Source: Caecitellus pseudoparvulus | Lineage: Eukaryota > Bigyra: Bicosoecida | Direction: 5' to 3' | Length of the DNA: 64,000 nucleotides | Assembly (NCBI GenBank): GCA_965644315.1 | Contig: CBFFRQ010000018.1 | Location: 806,001-870,000 of the forward strand | In this document: one piece after another, positions 1 to 15,000 of the stretch | Layout: each line of letters opens with the position of its first letter | How positions within the stretch are numbered: the first letter of the stretch is position 1 | Notes under the pieces: model-generated | The model's database searches: none | Told to the model about the DNA's origin: nothing | What the model saw: the letters and a program-made list of their open reading frames with translations, nothing else | Position numbers and translations under genes: made by a program

Positions 1-2
1 TG

Positions 3-3000
3 GACCTGACCTTGAGGTTTCCCGGCGAGGACCAGGCTACTGAGCTGCACCGTTTGGCAGCTGCTGCCGCGAAGTCGGCCATTGAAGGCCCCTGCCTTGA
101 CGAAGCTGCAGAGCTTGACCCGCAGCAAGCCCACGCTGCGGCACACCCGAAGCGTGTAGACCAAGCGCTGAGCTGGGAAGAGACGTTGGCGGCTTTGGCA
201 GCAACTGAAAAGGCATGCGACGAGGTTCGTCAGAAAGGGGGCGCATCGTCCTCTGCCTCACAGAGCCCGCTACACACCGTGATGTCCATCGTTGAGCACA
301 CCATGCTGGAGGTCCTGCCTGCTCCCGTGGCGTGGAGTGAGCGTCGGGCCGCCACGGGCGTGGTGGACGCTTGGACGCCTGCATCTGTCACTATCAGCGA
401 GCAGCGAAGCGCTCTAGCCATCATCTTCTCCCTCTTTTGCCACTACACTTCTGCGTGGCGCTCGCTGCCTTACGATCGCAACGCTGCGGGGGCACATCAA
501 GTCACTGCAGCAGCCCTGGCAGCAGCCTTTGACTCAACGCTCCGCCTCGTTGCAAGTGATGAGCCTTCCCCTCTGTCCCTGCTTTTGCAAGGTGTGAATG
601 ATGCATGGGCTTCAAAGTTTGCCATCCCCCTCGTACCGTTGATCGAGGCGGCAGGCATTGAAATTGCCACAGACCGAGCGGAGGCGGCCGCGGCCAGGGC
701 TGCCAGCCGTCGTGCGCAAGGCGAATCCGACACAAAAGACGACCGGCCTGTGCAGGAAATCCTACTTGATCGACCAGCATACCGTTATGCTGCAGCGTGG
801 GCTTGCGCGCCTGGCACCTCCCTGCCCAAGTTTGCCCCTGCCTTCACCTTGGACTACCACGAATGGGGCCAGCCCCACACCACCCTGCTGGCATTGACAG
901 ACACTGCTCTTTTTGCTGGGTACCCCCATGCTGCCTCAAGGAGGAGCCAAGTTGCTGCGTACTTTTCTGAGCTTGCTACCGCTTCACAGAGCAAGGGCAG
1001 AGACATGGCTGCGCCGCCCGCTCCTGGGCAGGAAGTACGAGCGCCCTCCGCCAAAGCAAGTGCCCTGGCACTGCCCCAGAAAGGGGGCAGGTTCGGATCT
1101 TCCATCAAGTTCAAGGAAGAAGATGCCTGGAGCGAGTTTACTACGTTTTTGCTGGCGGACATGAAGCGCGACAGTTGCCTGCCCCCGTCTGCCCCTGCGC
1201 TGCCCTTCACCGACACTCAAGTTGCGTCAGCAGCAGCCCGCGGTCAAGGCAGCTTCATGTACGTCGGCTACTGGATGAGTGAAGAGTGGGAAGAATTCCC
1301 GGAGTATGGACTGCTTCGTGATTTCCTGGTTGCCGTCACAAGCTCTGCCTTTATTTCAGTTCGGGGCAGCTCCGTGCTCCCCGGGGCACAAGGAGAGTAC
1401 TACCCTGATGACATGCACTCTTCCTGGGCGGTGACAAGGAACTATGCGGCAGAGGGACATGGGCAAGGGGACGACATTGACATGCAGATCAAGCACATGG
1501 GAGGTGACCTGCGCCCACGGGCGCCTGGCTCAGTTGAGACGGCAACGCTGAGCGACGGCCTGGCCCTTGTCGGCCTGAAAAGCTCTGTCCGCCCATCCAC
1601 AGCAGCTGGCTCACGCCCAGGTGGCTCTGGTGGGCTCATGTCAACAATCATGCAGGCGATGATGTCTGGCGACCCAGCCAGTGCTCAGGATGCCATGCTG
1701 GAGGCAGCAGAAGCAGCTGGAATTGAACTTCCAGACGACCCAAACGACCCACAACAAGGCATGGCCTTTATTTCTCGCCTCATGCAGAGCGGAGTGGGCG
1801 GCAGCGGGATGCCGGGGGGGATGCCCATGGGAGGCGTGCCGCCCGGGGCAACCCCAGGAGCGCCTGGGCAATGCCCCATGCAGACGCCAGTGCTTACCGC
1901 TCAGACACTGGATGACGCTGCGCATGTGAACCATGCCTTGGTCGCACCATTCGATGTGCTCCTGCAGCGCCCTGGTCCAGTCCAAGCTGCCGCTGGAGAG
2001 CTGCTGCGGGCACTTCTACTGCATGACCGACTTGCCTCAGAGCAGAAAGACCTCTGGGCAGCGTTCTGGAAGGCGTGGCCTCTTCTTGTCGGCCGGGGTG
2101 GGCAAGGTGGGCAAGCAGGAGAAGCAGACCATGTAGCGAGTGCGGGCGTGGATGACGAGGAGCGCATCTTGCGCGTTCGGGACTTGCCCACATTCAATGC
2201 GTCCCTGTCTCCACAGGACAGTGAAGCCTTGATCTCGCTGCTCACAGTGCGGTACACGCGCATCCCACTCTTGCTCCGCTTCTTCTCTGAGAACAGGCTG
2301 GGTGCACTGTTCCACCCCCACCTGCAGCTGCTCACGGAACGAGTCTTGTTCGAGCCGGGCCCATATGCCGCGGCTTCCTCCTTGTCACCTTTGACCATAC
2401 AAGCTGTTCCCCTCGGCTCTGCCGAAGAACACAGCGTCATGGCGACACCGTCCGGCTTGCTCGCAAACGAGCTGTGGCACTGTGCAGAGGGAGTTGCGGA
2501 CCCCCTTCTCGCGATTGCAAACAACGTCGCAAACATGTGCCATGGTCACTATTCCTCATCCTTTGTGGGGTTGCTGTTCTATGTCCTTCGCCTGGTTTAC
2601 GGTGTTGAGGCATCCCTCGTGCAGGCTGTGGAAGCACACATCACCTCTGGGTCGCAAGCTACGCCGCAAGGCAAGTCTGCCAGCGTCGCACTGCTCAGAC
2701 TGCGCAAGTTCACCCTGGGAACAGCAAGGGCTGTCTTGCTCAAGTACATCGACCAAGCTGCCGCTGACTTCGATCGCCTGGGCCGAGCGGCGGATGCGCA
2801 GACACAGCCAGGGGAATCTCAAGCCTCGAGCGAAGAGGTGGCATCGCAGCGCAGCGTCATCACGTCAACGCAAGTGACGCTTCATGCCCACCATGCCCTG
2901 CTCTTTGCCTTCCTAGCTCAGCTGGCTGACGATGGAGCCGGGGAGAGCAAGGCTTCCGACTCCGCATCACTGCAGCCTCCGATTGGCGAGCAGGACCTGT

Positions 3001-6000
3001 TTTATCTGAGCCCGGAGCATGCCAGCGCAATGCTTTCTTCGGTGAGCTTTGTGACCGCGTGGGCATCTCAGCGGTCCACTTTCCCGCTGGGAGACACCCC
3101 GCAGGAGGTTCTCAAGGCGGGCGGGCCGTCCTTGTCCGTGCCCCTTGGAGAAGTGTACCGCGCCATGTCACGGCAGCGCCGCAGCATCACCACCATTGCA
3201 GCTGCCATGCCAGCGAGGGACCTTGACCACCTGCTTGACGGGGTGCTCAGCACTGCACTTCGGCGGGTGGAGCACAGGCCAGGGTGGGAGCCAGCGTCCA
3301 AGCCAGCGTTCAAGTGCGAGCGCACGCTTGGATCACCACACCCATATCTTCCAGCAACCGACACCTACGAAACCATTTCGTTCCCTGGGGCAGAGTCTAT
3401 GACACTCTCCTTTGATCAGAAGTCTGCAACTGCCTCGGAGCGTGACTACGTCATTGTCTACACCTCTTCGGCTTGTGCCTCATACTGGGGCACCGGCAAG
3501 TTTTCCCTGGCTGATGGCTGGCCCGGGGCAGGAGGTCGCCCGCCTCTCGTTATCCCTGCAGACAACGCAGTGGTTCACTTTCACTCTGAAGGGGATTCCA
3601 TTGGCGATTGGGGGTGGGGCTTGCACGTGGAGGCCACCGTCAACGCCCCCGCTGCAATGAAGCTGAGCACACAGCCACTACCTGGCGCTGCAGCGGCGAG
3701 CCTGTGCTCAAGTGCCGGCTACGATGTGGGCAGTATTCCCTCCACCATCCCTCTCAGCTGGGCGCAGGCCGCGATGGCGGCAACTTGGAATGACCAAGCA
3801 GCTGCCCTGCAGCATGTGGAGCAGCACGCTTTGCAGCTGGCGGCACGCCTTGGTCTTGACGGCAAGGCCACAGCCGACGGACACGAGTCTGACTCTTTTA
3901 CTGCACTCTTCCGAGATGGCACCGGGAATGTGCAAATCGATCTGCAAACTGGGGAAATCTTCATCGGCAATCGCTCCCGCGCGCCAGTCCCCAGCCACAT
4001 TGCCTCACATGCAGACTTCGCCTCGGTGTTCGGATCGGAGCGCCCACTCGCTTCTCTGCTGTCATCGAACTTGCATGCGAAGACGTTTGAGCTGGACCAT
4101 GGCCTATTCACTTACCGCTTGGTCGCCTGGACGCCGGTTGGCGCACCCCCCTCAGAGCGCGACATGGTCAACATCCACGCGCCAAGCAGTCGCCAAGAAG
4201 GCGATGCAGGGGCGGCTGCAGCAGAGCCACTACCTGCACCTGCCTCCCAGCCTCTACTTAAGGCAGAGCCATCAACTGTGCACGAAGATGATGATATGCT
4301 GTTGAGTGAGCAGGCGACACACCGAAACATGCCCCTGCGGATCAGGGGTTCTGTCGAGTGGCGTGGCCAGAAGTACTCCACTCGCTGGTCTCCAACATCG
4401 TTCGAAGCCATGCTTGAAGAAGTCCTCGTCTCCGCCCTGACTTCAGCTCAGCTTCCCCCTGGCACGCCCAGACAGAGCTTCCTGCTTCCTGAGGGTGTCG
4501 GGCAGAGTCGCAGCAGCCACGACGTCGTTGCGGCAGCCATGGACGCCTTTAGTTCAAGCCGCCTGACCGCCCGAGTGCTTCACTTGTTCGAGTGGATGGC
4601 GCCGGCAATCACTGCCACGGCTGGCCTAGTGGAAGACCACATCATCCGCACGGGAGGGGCGCAGCAGGCTGGCGGAGGGGATGTGGACAAGGCCGGCACA
4701 GGCCGCAGCGGCTCTCGCATGTGGGCCAGTGCAAACGCTGTGCACCGAGTCGCTGCAGACATTCTTCGGAAATTGAAGCTGCATGAAGCAGCGGCTGAGC
4801 AGGAGGCTCAAGCTGATGCAATGTGTGGAGCTGGGAGTGGTGCAGCGGATCCCTCCACACAGCCTGCCACCGGGGATGTACTTCTCCGAGCTTTATGGTT
4901 TGTGCCCCCCCAGGGTGATTTCATCAAGCGCCTTGGAAAGCCTGGGACTTGGTTCTCTCTGGAGGTGTCCGCCACGCGGCAAGTTGTGCAGGTGTACCAA
5001 CTCGTTGAGTCTGGGCGCCGGACTCTGCGCAGCCTTGTAGCCTGCTCTGACGGCAGAGCAGCCCTACGGTCCATCGACGTTGTGCCTTCCACGATGCAGC
5101 CGGACCAGTTGCTGCATGCAAGGCATGCTGTCGCGTCCCCGTGTACCGAGTCTGACCCTGCTGCTTTGATTGCAGCGCGCACGAAGTCCAAGACCCGCGC
5201 GCCGTCACGGCGGTGGGCTTCTTCCAAGCCAAAGCAGGGCCCAGCCCCCAGCTCCATCGGCAGCATCATTGTGTCTCGAAAGTTTGCCGCTGCAGGGGAT
5301 GCGGGTGCCTTCTCCCGGACGTGGGAAGAGCATGTTCCTGAGCACTTGCTGTACGGTTCTCTCCCACACGCCTTGCTGGAAGCGTATGATTTCTGGAAAG
5401 GCACGCGCCCAGCGCTGCCGCAGCCAGTAGGGAGCACAAAGTTTGTGTCTGCCGGACCATCCCTGGCAACAGTCTTGCGAGGATACCCTCGCGATGACTC
5501 CGCTGACAGTATCCTTGAAGTAGACATCGCCTCCGACGGGTCTGGACATGCCATTGTTCGACGTTTCTCGATGCAAGCGTTCCGAGCACACTGCAGAGCC
5601 CTGGCTGACATTTCCACGTTGCGACGACAAGCTTCCAAAGCAGCAAGTGGCGCCGCCCCTGCCCTGGCAGTCTCAGAGTCGGCAGCTTGGAGCAAGTACG
5701 TCGCTGCCATGTCTCAGATGGATGAAGGGGCTGTGTGCACCCTGCTGAACGTCTCGTCGGGATCGCTGTTGAGCCCAGCGCGGCGGATTGCTGACACTCT
5801 GTCGCGCATTGAGTCCATTTCGCATGTGCTGGTGTGGAGTCACAGCTTTGCCTTCCAGGGGGCCAACGTATCGGTGTCAAAGGTGGAGCTGCCCAGGCTA
5901 AAAACCAGCTTCTCACCTCGCCTGGACGAAGAGGGCCGCATGAGGGTGTACTGCGACGAGTTCTCAGGGCACTACCTTTCTGATGACCGGGACACATCCA

Positions 6001-9000
6001 TCTTGAGGCACATGAAGGGCATCCCGCATTCTGTGCTGCTGTCCAACAGGGCAGGCGAGCACAGCATTTTGGTCCCCAACCTTCCTCTCCATCGACCAGC
6101 AGTGAAAGCAGAGCCATTCACGACGGACATCATCACTTGCCACGGAGAAGGGTGGGAGTCTGCCGTTTCCACGAGGCTCTACCGATATCCTGTCCACGCC
6201 TCGGGCGCCTTTCTTGCTGTACCCTCCGTTGCTGCAGCATGGTACCTTGTGCTGCTGCGACTGATGCACAGGGACTATGAGGGTGCCGCAGAGCTGCTTC
6301 CTGCTTGTGCCACTGATGTCGCCTTTTCCTCAGAGGAAGCGTGGGTGGCAGCCATGGTGAACCGCACAGCAGGCTTTGACGAGGACAGTTCTGAAGCACC
6401 TAGCGAAGGCGGCCCTGAAGGACAGGGCGAGGTCAAAATCGACGCGCCTGACATGCACCCAAACGCGCACGCTTTGCGACTCCGGCTGGCCCTCATTCAG
6501 TTTGAAGCAGGAATGCTGACCGGTCCACTGGTGCCAAAAGTGCTTGCGCGAGACTTCACCAAGTACGTCAGCAAGCAACCCCATGTGGCAGCGTTCGCCC
6601 GCCTCTCTCCCAGTGAGGAGGTGGATGTCGTCGCTGGCATCAAAGCAGCTGCTGGTCCTGATGCTGGTGACTTTGCCTCTGGGAGGCAGGAGTACGCCAG
6701 TGCGCTTGTCGCTGTTGCTGAGGAGAGTGCCCTGCAAGCAGAACGATTCGAATCCGTCCGTGCGGAGCTTCGAGCCCAAATCGCTGAGGTGGACTTGCAC
6801 CTTTCGGCCGACCTTGGAGCAAGTGCAGACGGAGTAGAAGGTGCAGCTGGGGCTCCTCCACCCCCGCCCCCAGCCAGCAGGCCATCGCTGACGACAGAAG
6901 TCTCGACTCTGGCGGCGTCTGGCATCTTGCGCTCTTGCACAGTCCAGACACCCCACCCATTCGCTGGGTCTCTTCTGGTGGAGGGTGCAAGCCGTCAGGT
7001 AGCGCGCACTCAACGCAACGCAGACTCGTCCGGGGGGGCAGCTGCTGATCAGCAGCGTAGCAGGGTGCTGTGGCAACTGCAGTGGTTCAAGGGTGGAGAA
7101 TCTGTGGAAGTGGCATTTTCGGAAGAGTGCACTTTGGGAATGGGCCCGGCTGAGCTGCGCGTGTACGCCGTGGAGCAGTATCCCCCGCAGTCAAGCGGCG
7201 ACGGTGCAGACCCTGCTTCATCGGAGATTCTTGAGCTCAGCGGGACATTTGACTCCGAAACTGACATCCCAGCATCATGGGAACTGCTGGACACCTTGCG
7301 AGATTCTGCAAAGGGCAACAATTCCGGACAGATGCTGTGGCCTGGAGTTGGCGGCATGCCTGCCTTGATCGCAGATGCACCAGGCGTTGCGCTAGTGTAC
7401 GTGCAAGGCGCAGAGGTCCCACCAACACACATCCCTCGACGCGGCGGTTTGGTCGCGGTGGAGCCTCCTTGGGGCTGGAAAGCTGTGGTGACTGCCTCGG
7501 TGCCCATAACGTCAGGAGCTGAGGCGGTTGCCGAGCTTTGGCAAGGTGTCAAGTTGTCCCGCCAGGCGTCTTCCAAGGCCGCAGAAGAACACGACACAGC
7601 AAAGCTGCAGGAGCAGCGGGCACAGCTCGTGGCTCTCTTGGAGGGGGCATTTCCGGCAGAGGTGACCCGTGAGTTAGCGTTGGGAGGGCCCTCGATGGGC
7701 TCTGGCTCGTCGGCTGTTCGGGACGTGCTGGAGGCGGTGGAGCACCAGCTGCAAGGCACTGGCCAGCTCAAGGAAGGCTCTGCAGCGCCAGTGTATGACC
7801 CTCTGAGTGAGGTTGTCATGTCGTATGATCCGGCACCCACCTCGTTGTTTCAGTATGTTGGTACTCTCGCGGACTCTTCAAGCTCCATGGGGGTTCCGCG
7901 AGAAGTGCAGCAGGCCCGATACGTGCGCCCGAAGCCAGCTAGTGACACAGGCGGGCACATTGAGTGGTGGGAGCTCCTTGAAAAGGTCTGGAATGACGAC
8001 ACGCCGGGGCTCATGGACACGCCCAGCCGACCGGGCTGGGCGTTCCTGTATGAGGTTCTGACGTCTGCAGTGCCAGTTGACATCACAGCCCTGCCACCAA
8101 AGGAAGATCCCTCCATGAGGCAGGAAGAGGAAGAAGAAGGCGAGAGCAGTGGCGGCGCAGCAGCAAGTGGGTCTGGAAGGGCAGCATCGACAGACGCCGT
8201 GTCACACTGGTACGAAAGCAGCCGTGAAGGCTCGGGTGGCACCGCTGACGCCCCGTGCTTGACGTCGTCTGCGACGGCAACATACGTCCGACTGATTCTG
8301 TTGAGCATGCTTGCACACCACTCTGCTGGCCCCGCTTCAGCGACTGTCCCTCAGCAGCTTTACCTAGTTTTGCTCGGTGCAACAGTTGCTGCAGCTGCAG
8401 CTTCCCGGCCGGACGTGGCGGTGGACGTGTTCGCGAAATCCTCCCTCAGTGCTGGCGAGCAGGTTGAGCCGTTCGTCTCCCCAGATGCTGGCCCTGAAGA
8501 GCGGTTCACTTTGGAGCAGTTCCCACTGCTGCCGCTCCACGATGAAGCCATGGCCATTATGGCGCAAGAGCGGGGTGTGTGTTCCATGGAGTACTTCCTA
8601 ACTCGCAAGTATCAGGACTTCCCGTACCAGGTGGGGGCCCCATCAGATGTCGCGCAGGCCTTCACAGCCTTGACTGGGCAGCAAGGCCACGGGGGGGGGC
8701 AGGCCGCCTCCAGGATGGGGTTTTCCATGTGGCACAGGGGTACAAACATCGGCCCCATCCTTTGGGCTCGCATTGTTGCATGTGTCGTGAGGGGCGTGAA
8801 CAGTGGTGCCTGGTTGCACGAGAAGAAAGTGCGCGAAGCAGCGCACGCAGTGTTGGACAGCAGTGGGACTCTGGCAGTGGGAGCACTGCCAGAGGTCAAG
8901 CAGCAAATGTTGGCCGCGCATGCTCGTGACGTTGTTAAGCTGACTATTTCCCTGAAGTGCCTGCCCCCACCGAGGGCAGTTGTGGACGACACCTCATGCG

Positions 9001-12000
9001 CTGCGCGATTCCTGCAGAGGAAAACGGCGGGCGTGGCACCCGAGGACCTGGAACAATTTGCCAGCAGCCCGCTTGGCTCATTAGCCCAAGGCGATGGACC
9101 TGGTGCGCCGTTTGTGCAGCTGCTACCTGGACCGGGTAATGATGAGCACCCTGATGGGCCACTCCTGGACGCGTTGCCCTTTAAGCTGGGCGAGACGACC
9201 AAAGGGATGGCAGCTGTCGAGTCGTACGTTGGAGCACAGATGCTTGAGCGCATGGCCAGTGATTTAGATGCTTCAGCACAGAAGGCTCGCAGCAAGAAGG
9301 TTCCCCAGCTCACAGTTTTGTGTGACACAAAGCTGTCCTGCATTCAAGCAGCGGTATCAGCGGCAGACAAGTCCGTGCAAGCCGCCCTTGCAGGTGCAGA
9401 TGGGCACACCTTGAGCCTTGAGGCTGCAGCTGGTTTCTCAGATGAGGCTGCCCAAGTAGTCACCGACGCGATGGCAGAGCTTGAGCGCTTGCAGAATCAC
9501 TTGCAAGGCCTGCGTGCTCGAGACTCGGCCCAAGCAGCTGCAGCACAGCGGGCGCTGGTACGCGCAGCAAATTGGACCTCGCCATCAACCGAGTCAAGTC
9601 CGAGCGAAGTGGCGGAGCGTCTGACTTTTTCGATGCTTCGTGCTCACGGAGATAGTGCGTGGATTTCGTTTCCGCTCTTGGCGGCAGTGGTAATGTCCCC
9701 CTCCCCGCAAGCGGTGCTTTCCAAGCTGAACCCCTTCCTCAGCGAGGAAGGCATCAATCAGCTCTTGTGCGAGACACAGGTCCTGTTGCTTCGTTGCAAC
9801 AGGATTTCGCAGTTGGCTCGCTGTGTCGCGGATGTGAGCAGCGTCATGGACCGTCTTTCTCAGCTACTGACAAGCAGACTGTCCGCCGCCGCGCAGCTCT
9901 CTACCCCTGCCGGCCACTGTGCACCGTCCCATGCCATAGTCTGCCAAGCCCTGGAAGAGTCTGCGTTTGACCCGTGTGGCGCTGCAGAGCTGCTTTCAGT
10001 GCACCTCCGGTCCGTGGCCTCTGCATCTGAGGCAGTCCGGGACGCGCTCAGCAGACTGCCAGCCCATGCAGGTGAGAGCGATGAAACGCCCCAGGTGGAC
10101 GTCGGAGAGCCGTCGAAAGCTGCTGACGCTGCTCACCCTCCGAGCAGCACTGCCTCCCCAGCCGCCCGCCTTGAAAGGCTGGCTCCTCGCCTAGCAGCGC
10201 TCGCCTTGCAAGTTGCATACAAAGAAGCAGGGGCGTTGCCCCTGCAGCGCCTGTCAGGTCAAAGCCTGCAGGGTGCGCTTGACAAGGCCCTCTCGCGGTT
10301 GTGCCCTGACACACAGGCAGCCACCCTTCGAGCTCTCCTAGGGGACCACCACACCGCTTCTTCGAGCAGCCCTCGGTCGCCCGACTCGATTTCGCTTCGC
10401 TCGCTTGCATTCATCTCATGGCTGCTGGAGTGTGTTGTGGACGTTCGGTGTGCGTGGAAGGGGACTGTGCTGAGTGTGCCCGCTGCACCAGCGCGCCTGA
10501 GCACCCGAAAACAGTGCCTGGAGGTGTTTGCGGATCGGGTCAAGTCCTCATCCGCAATGCTTCATGTGCTGCGCCATGCGGCCATGCGCTTGGCTGGACA
10601 ACTCACAGCTCGCCGACACTTCATGCATGCCGAGACAGGAGGGTGGCGGTACGACCCCCGCTTCCTTGTATTCGAATTTGTGTCCACCTTCATCCTGCGT
10701 CGGCGACAGGTGGAGCTGGTTATTGACTTCTTGAAGGCCGCCTACGCTGGCGAGTCCAACGTCTCTCAGATGATCATGGGCCAGGGTAAGACGACGGTCA
10801 TTGGCCCGCTCCTTGCTCTTGTTCTTGCTGATGGGCGCTCGCTCGTCACGCAAGTGTGCCCAGCCCCCCTCTTGGACCAAACGAAGAGTGTGCTTCGAGG
10901 CGTTTTTTGCTCTGTCATTGCGAAGCGCATTTTGACACTGAAGTTCGAAAGGTCCTCGCCGCTGTACTTTCCCGATGAGGCAGCAGGGGGGCCGGCTGCC
11001 GGCATTGAAAAGCTCAAGGGGCTGGTGCGCAAGTTGCAGCGCGCGAAGCGTGAGCGAGCCATCGTCGCCACAACGCCTGAAACCCTGAAAAGCATGATGC
11101 TGAAATACGTGGACTTGCTTGCCACGGTTGCAAGTGCGCCAGTGGAGAGCCGCATGGACATTGAGAGCATCCCTGCACGGGCCGTCAGAGACGCAGCAGG
11201 GAGAAGCGCCGCTTCTCTCTGGGCTGCAGGGGCTGCAGCCGACCAACTTCGGAACCTCATTGCCCTGTGGGGCGGGACAGCAGTGTGGGATGGCGTGCTG
11301 GCGGAAAGTACTGGTGGCTGCGACCACCGATTCCCTGGGTTGAACAAGAAAGTGCCCAGCAAAGGGCTGCTTCTGCTTGATGAAGTGGACTTGCTGCTTC
11401 ATTCCCTGAGGTCTGAGTTGAATTTTCCGGTCGGCATTAAACACCGCCTGAACATGTGGCCGCGACGGTGGGAGTTCCCCATTCACCTCCTTGATGCCCT
11501 CTTCGCCTCCTGCGACCCAACATCCGGCGTGGCACAGCTGCTATCTGAAGGCATCGCTCCCGCAGCATCCCAGGCTAGTCCAGACGAGGGCGACTCTGAG
11601 GTGGCTGAGGAGTCCAGCGACCAGCTTGACCTTTCCGCAGATTCTGTGACGTCCGGCATGGGGCGGGTTTCAGTGCCTGGCTTCCGATCGGGGTCCGAAA
11701 GTGACTCTATCCTCCGCGAGTTGCGTCACGCGCTCGCTGATGGCGTCGCCTCCTTTGCCATGCAGCCACTGCCTCACCCTACTCTCCTGTCGCCGGCTTT
11801 TTACGAGGCCCGCCTTCGACCTGTGCTTGCTCGGTGGGCAATGCTGTGGCTGCGATCGCAAAGTGCAGTGCAGCGCACGTTTGGCAGCTTGCCCCTCGCC
11901 GCCGCTGCACCAGTCATTGCTGAGCTGCTTCAAGTAGACTGTACAGAGCCTGCAGGCGTTGCTGCTGCAAGGGCAGCTGCTGCCCGCGTGCCTGACACAC

Positions 12001-15000
12001 GCAGCCTCGCGGGGGACTTCTTGGTTGGAGATGCTCCTGTGCTCGGCGGCGCTGCAGAGGAGCATATTCTTGCCTACGTACAAGGATGTCCCATCCCCTC
12101 TTCCCCACCTGCGCAGTGGCTGCAGGAGCAACAGCGCTTGGCAGAAGAAGAGGCGGTGTCGCTCCTCTCAGCCGCAGCGGCGGTTGACGAAGGCATTGCT
12201 GATGCCGAGCGGGCAGAACTTGCATCGCAACCAGCGCTCGCGATGCAGTGTGTGAACCTAGTCCGCGAGTGGATCACAACGTTCATGCCCCACTGCATGA
12301 GCAAGATCAACCGTGTATCGTACGGGCTCCTGACCCCCCGAGACCTCGCGCGGTACACGCAAGAGATGCTGGGTCGCATGCCACGCTCCCGCCGCCTGCT
12401 TGCTGTGCCTTTTGTAGGCAAGGACGTGCCATCTGATGCATCCGAGTTTGCCCACCCGGAAGTGCTGATCGGGTTGTCCATCTGCGCCATGCGGTACGAA
12501 GGCTTGCGCCGTTCGGACTTGAAAGTGGTGCTGGACTCGATGAAGTCCGACTTGCAGAACGAGTCTGGTCGCATGGAGAACCGCCCCACTCGTGTTCTCT
12601 TTTCTGATTGGCTCGCACGCGCTGATGCCGACTTCAAGCAAGTCCTCGAGGCAGTGGCACTGCCTGCTGAGTCCAAGCAAGCGCTGTCTCAAATCTCGCC
12701 AGCCCAATCAGTGCTCCCCCTGGAACTGGCACAGCCGAGAGAAGCCACCCAGTTTGACAGCATGTACAGTGCGTTGCGGAGAAGCCCCGAAATCATCACG
12801 CATTACTTGAGGCAACACGTGTTCATGGAGGTCATGCGCCATCAAGACATCAAGCTCACTGCCACAGGGGTGGACTTGGGCTCAGACATGCTGTTCGGAA
12901 CCCGCTTGGGTTTCTCTGGAACCCCCTCTGATCTCCTACCGCTCTCTCTGCGGCCTTGCCACTACGAGCCAGGATCTGAAGCGGACATTGTCCGAGTGCT
13001 GACTGATGAAAGCCTTGTCAGTGCTCAACCGCTGGATGCATGGAGCGTGACTTCTTTGTTGAAGCACATTGCCAAAGCCTCTCCACCGTTCCATGCGCTG
13101 ATTGACACCGGAGCCCTGGTGACAGGCATGAACAACGAACAGGTTGCACGCTTCCTGCTGTCTGTTGGGCTGCCAGGCATGCGTGGTTGTGTATTCTTGG
13201 ATGACAAAGACCGCAAGAGCATCGTCCTGCGTGAAGGCGGCGCGCCCATGCCCCTCGCCGAGTGTGGCATTCCTCCCCACGAGCGCTTTTGCTTCTACGA
13301 TCAAACGCACTGCACCGGCATGCACATCGACCAGGCTCTGAATGCTCGTGCTGCGGTCACACTGGGCAAAGACATGACCCTACGTGACTACGCACAGGGT
13401 GCATGGCGCATGCGCGGGCTGGGGAAGGGGCAAACTCTGACCGCAGTCGTCGTGCCTGAGGTTCGGGAGCTTATCGAAGGAGTTGTCTCACGGCAGGCGC
13501 CCCATGCTGCGCAGGGTGGTTCGGCAGCAGGTACGGGGCTTTCTCGGCAAACTGGAGCGTTGGGCCCTCAAACTAGCGATGGCGAAGGCGGCAGCCCGCT
13601 GCCTCCTGCACCAGCACTTTCGCTGACCCGTAGTCTCAGTTCCAGCGTTCCCGCTGACGTGCAGTTGTCATCGCGGCCTTCTGGCCTCACGCTGTCTCTG
13701 CCAGCCGCTGTCGTCGCATGGCTAACGTTCAACAGCATTAAATCTGAGCAGCTTCAGTTCCTTGCGCTATGCCAGCAAAACGTCGCGTATGCCTGGCGGC
13801 GCACTGCCTTCACGGACCTGATCCGCACTTCTCAGCCTTCCCAGGCCCAGTTCAAAGTTTCGCGACTGGGGTTGAAGACTCGCTTCCACGCGCCAGTGAC
13901 AAGGGCCGAGGTGGAGGCCTTCTTGCACACCATCCCTGCTGAGCAGGTACCGGTAGAATTCCCGGATTCTGCCTCAAACGAACCGTCGGGTCACGGGCAA
14001 GATGGCCGGTTAGCTGCGCTGCTTGAGCGGGACCCGGAGTCTTTGACAACCGACGAGCAGCTGGAGCTTGCCCTCCTCATGAGTGCATTGGATGCACCAC
14101 AGCCCGCACCCGCTGAGGCTGAGGACAGTGGTGACGCCACAACAGCAGGAGCGGGCGAGGGTGAAGCTGGAACTCCCACCCAAAGCACAGAAGGGGGTGC
14201 TGCCGGGGCTGTCACTGATGCTGAGCCTTCACAGCCTGGTGGTGGGGAGCCCCCTGTAGAGCTTGTTCGAGGAAACGTTGCTTGGCTGCGCATGTGTGTA
14301 GAAGTGTTCCGTGAGCCTCTGGACATGAGCATCCCGTCAGACGTGCCAGAACCTCAACCTTTCGAAGCCAAGCTTGCCGCGGAGGCGGCTCGCTGGAAGG
14401 AACTCATTAGTGCTGAGGAAGACAAGGCTGTGCTGCCTGGAATGACGACCAAGGCGTACGTTGCTGCTATTCTGGAGGAAGCTGCCCAAGCCACTGCTGC
14501 GCAAGGCGAGGACGCGTACAAGTCAAACAGCCATGATGCCGAAGTTGTGCAAGAGCAAGAAAAGGAATCCGAACAAGAGGCACAAGTGGAGATTCAACAG
14601 GAAGTTGAGGTGCAGTTTGCAGACGGAAGCGACACCTTGATGCCATGGCCGCTGACCGCACTGAGGTCGCAAAGCTTGTCGTCCGAGGAGGCAGCGGCAG
14701 TTGCCTCGCTGTCTGGCTCGCAACCGCCCGCAGCGCCCCTAGGCCTGCAAAGCCTGCTGGCGGATGGCATGTTTTATTCCATGCAAGACTTTGAGTTGCT
14801 GCGTGGGCGAGAAAAGCTGGCTTTCCCTGCTGGGCTCCTTGTCTCTCAAAACCACACTCCCCAGTTGGCGTCGCCGACGTTGCCGCGGCGCCTGCGCAAC
14901 GTGGTTGTTATCCTGCAACTTGCAGACAGGGGCGGTTCTGGTGATGACAGCAGCGTCATGCTGTCACTTCTGGAGGCGCAGACCGTCCGCCGCGCCGTGC

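Noticed and set aside
5266-6117. 283-codon minus-strand frame inside the giant gene
   Set aside because: It is one of many long antisense frames expected from GC-rich coding sequence; it has no recognisable protein and the plus-strand frame is clearly coding.
7049-7840. 263-codon minus-strand frame inside the giant gene
   Set aside because: It is Ser/Cys-rich with no domain and lies opposite a conserved frame, so it is a shadow.
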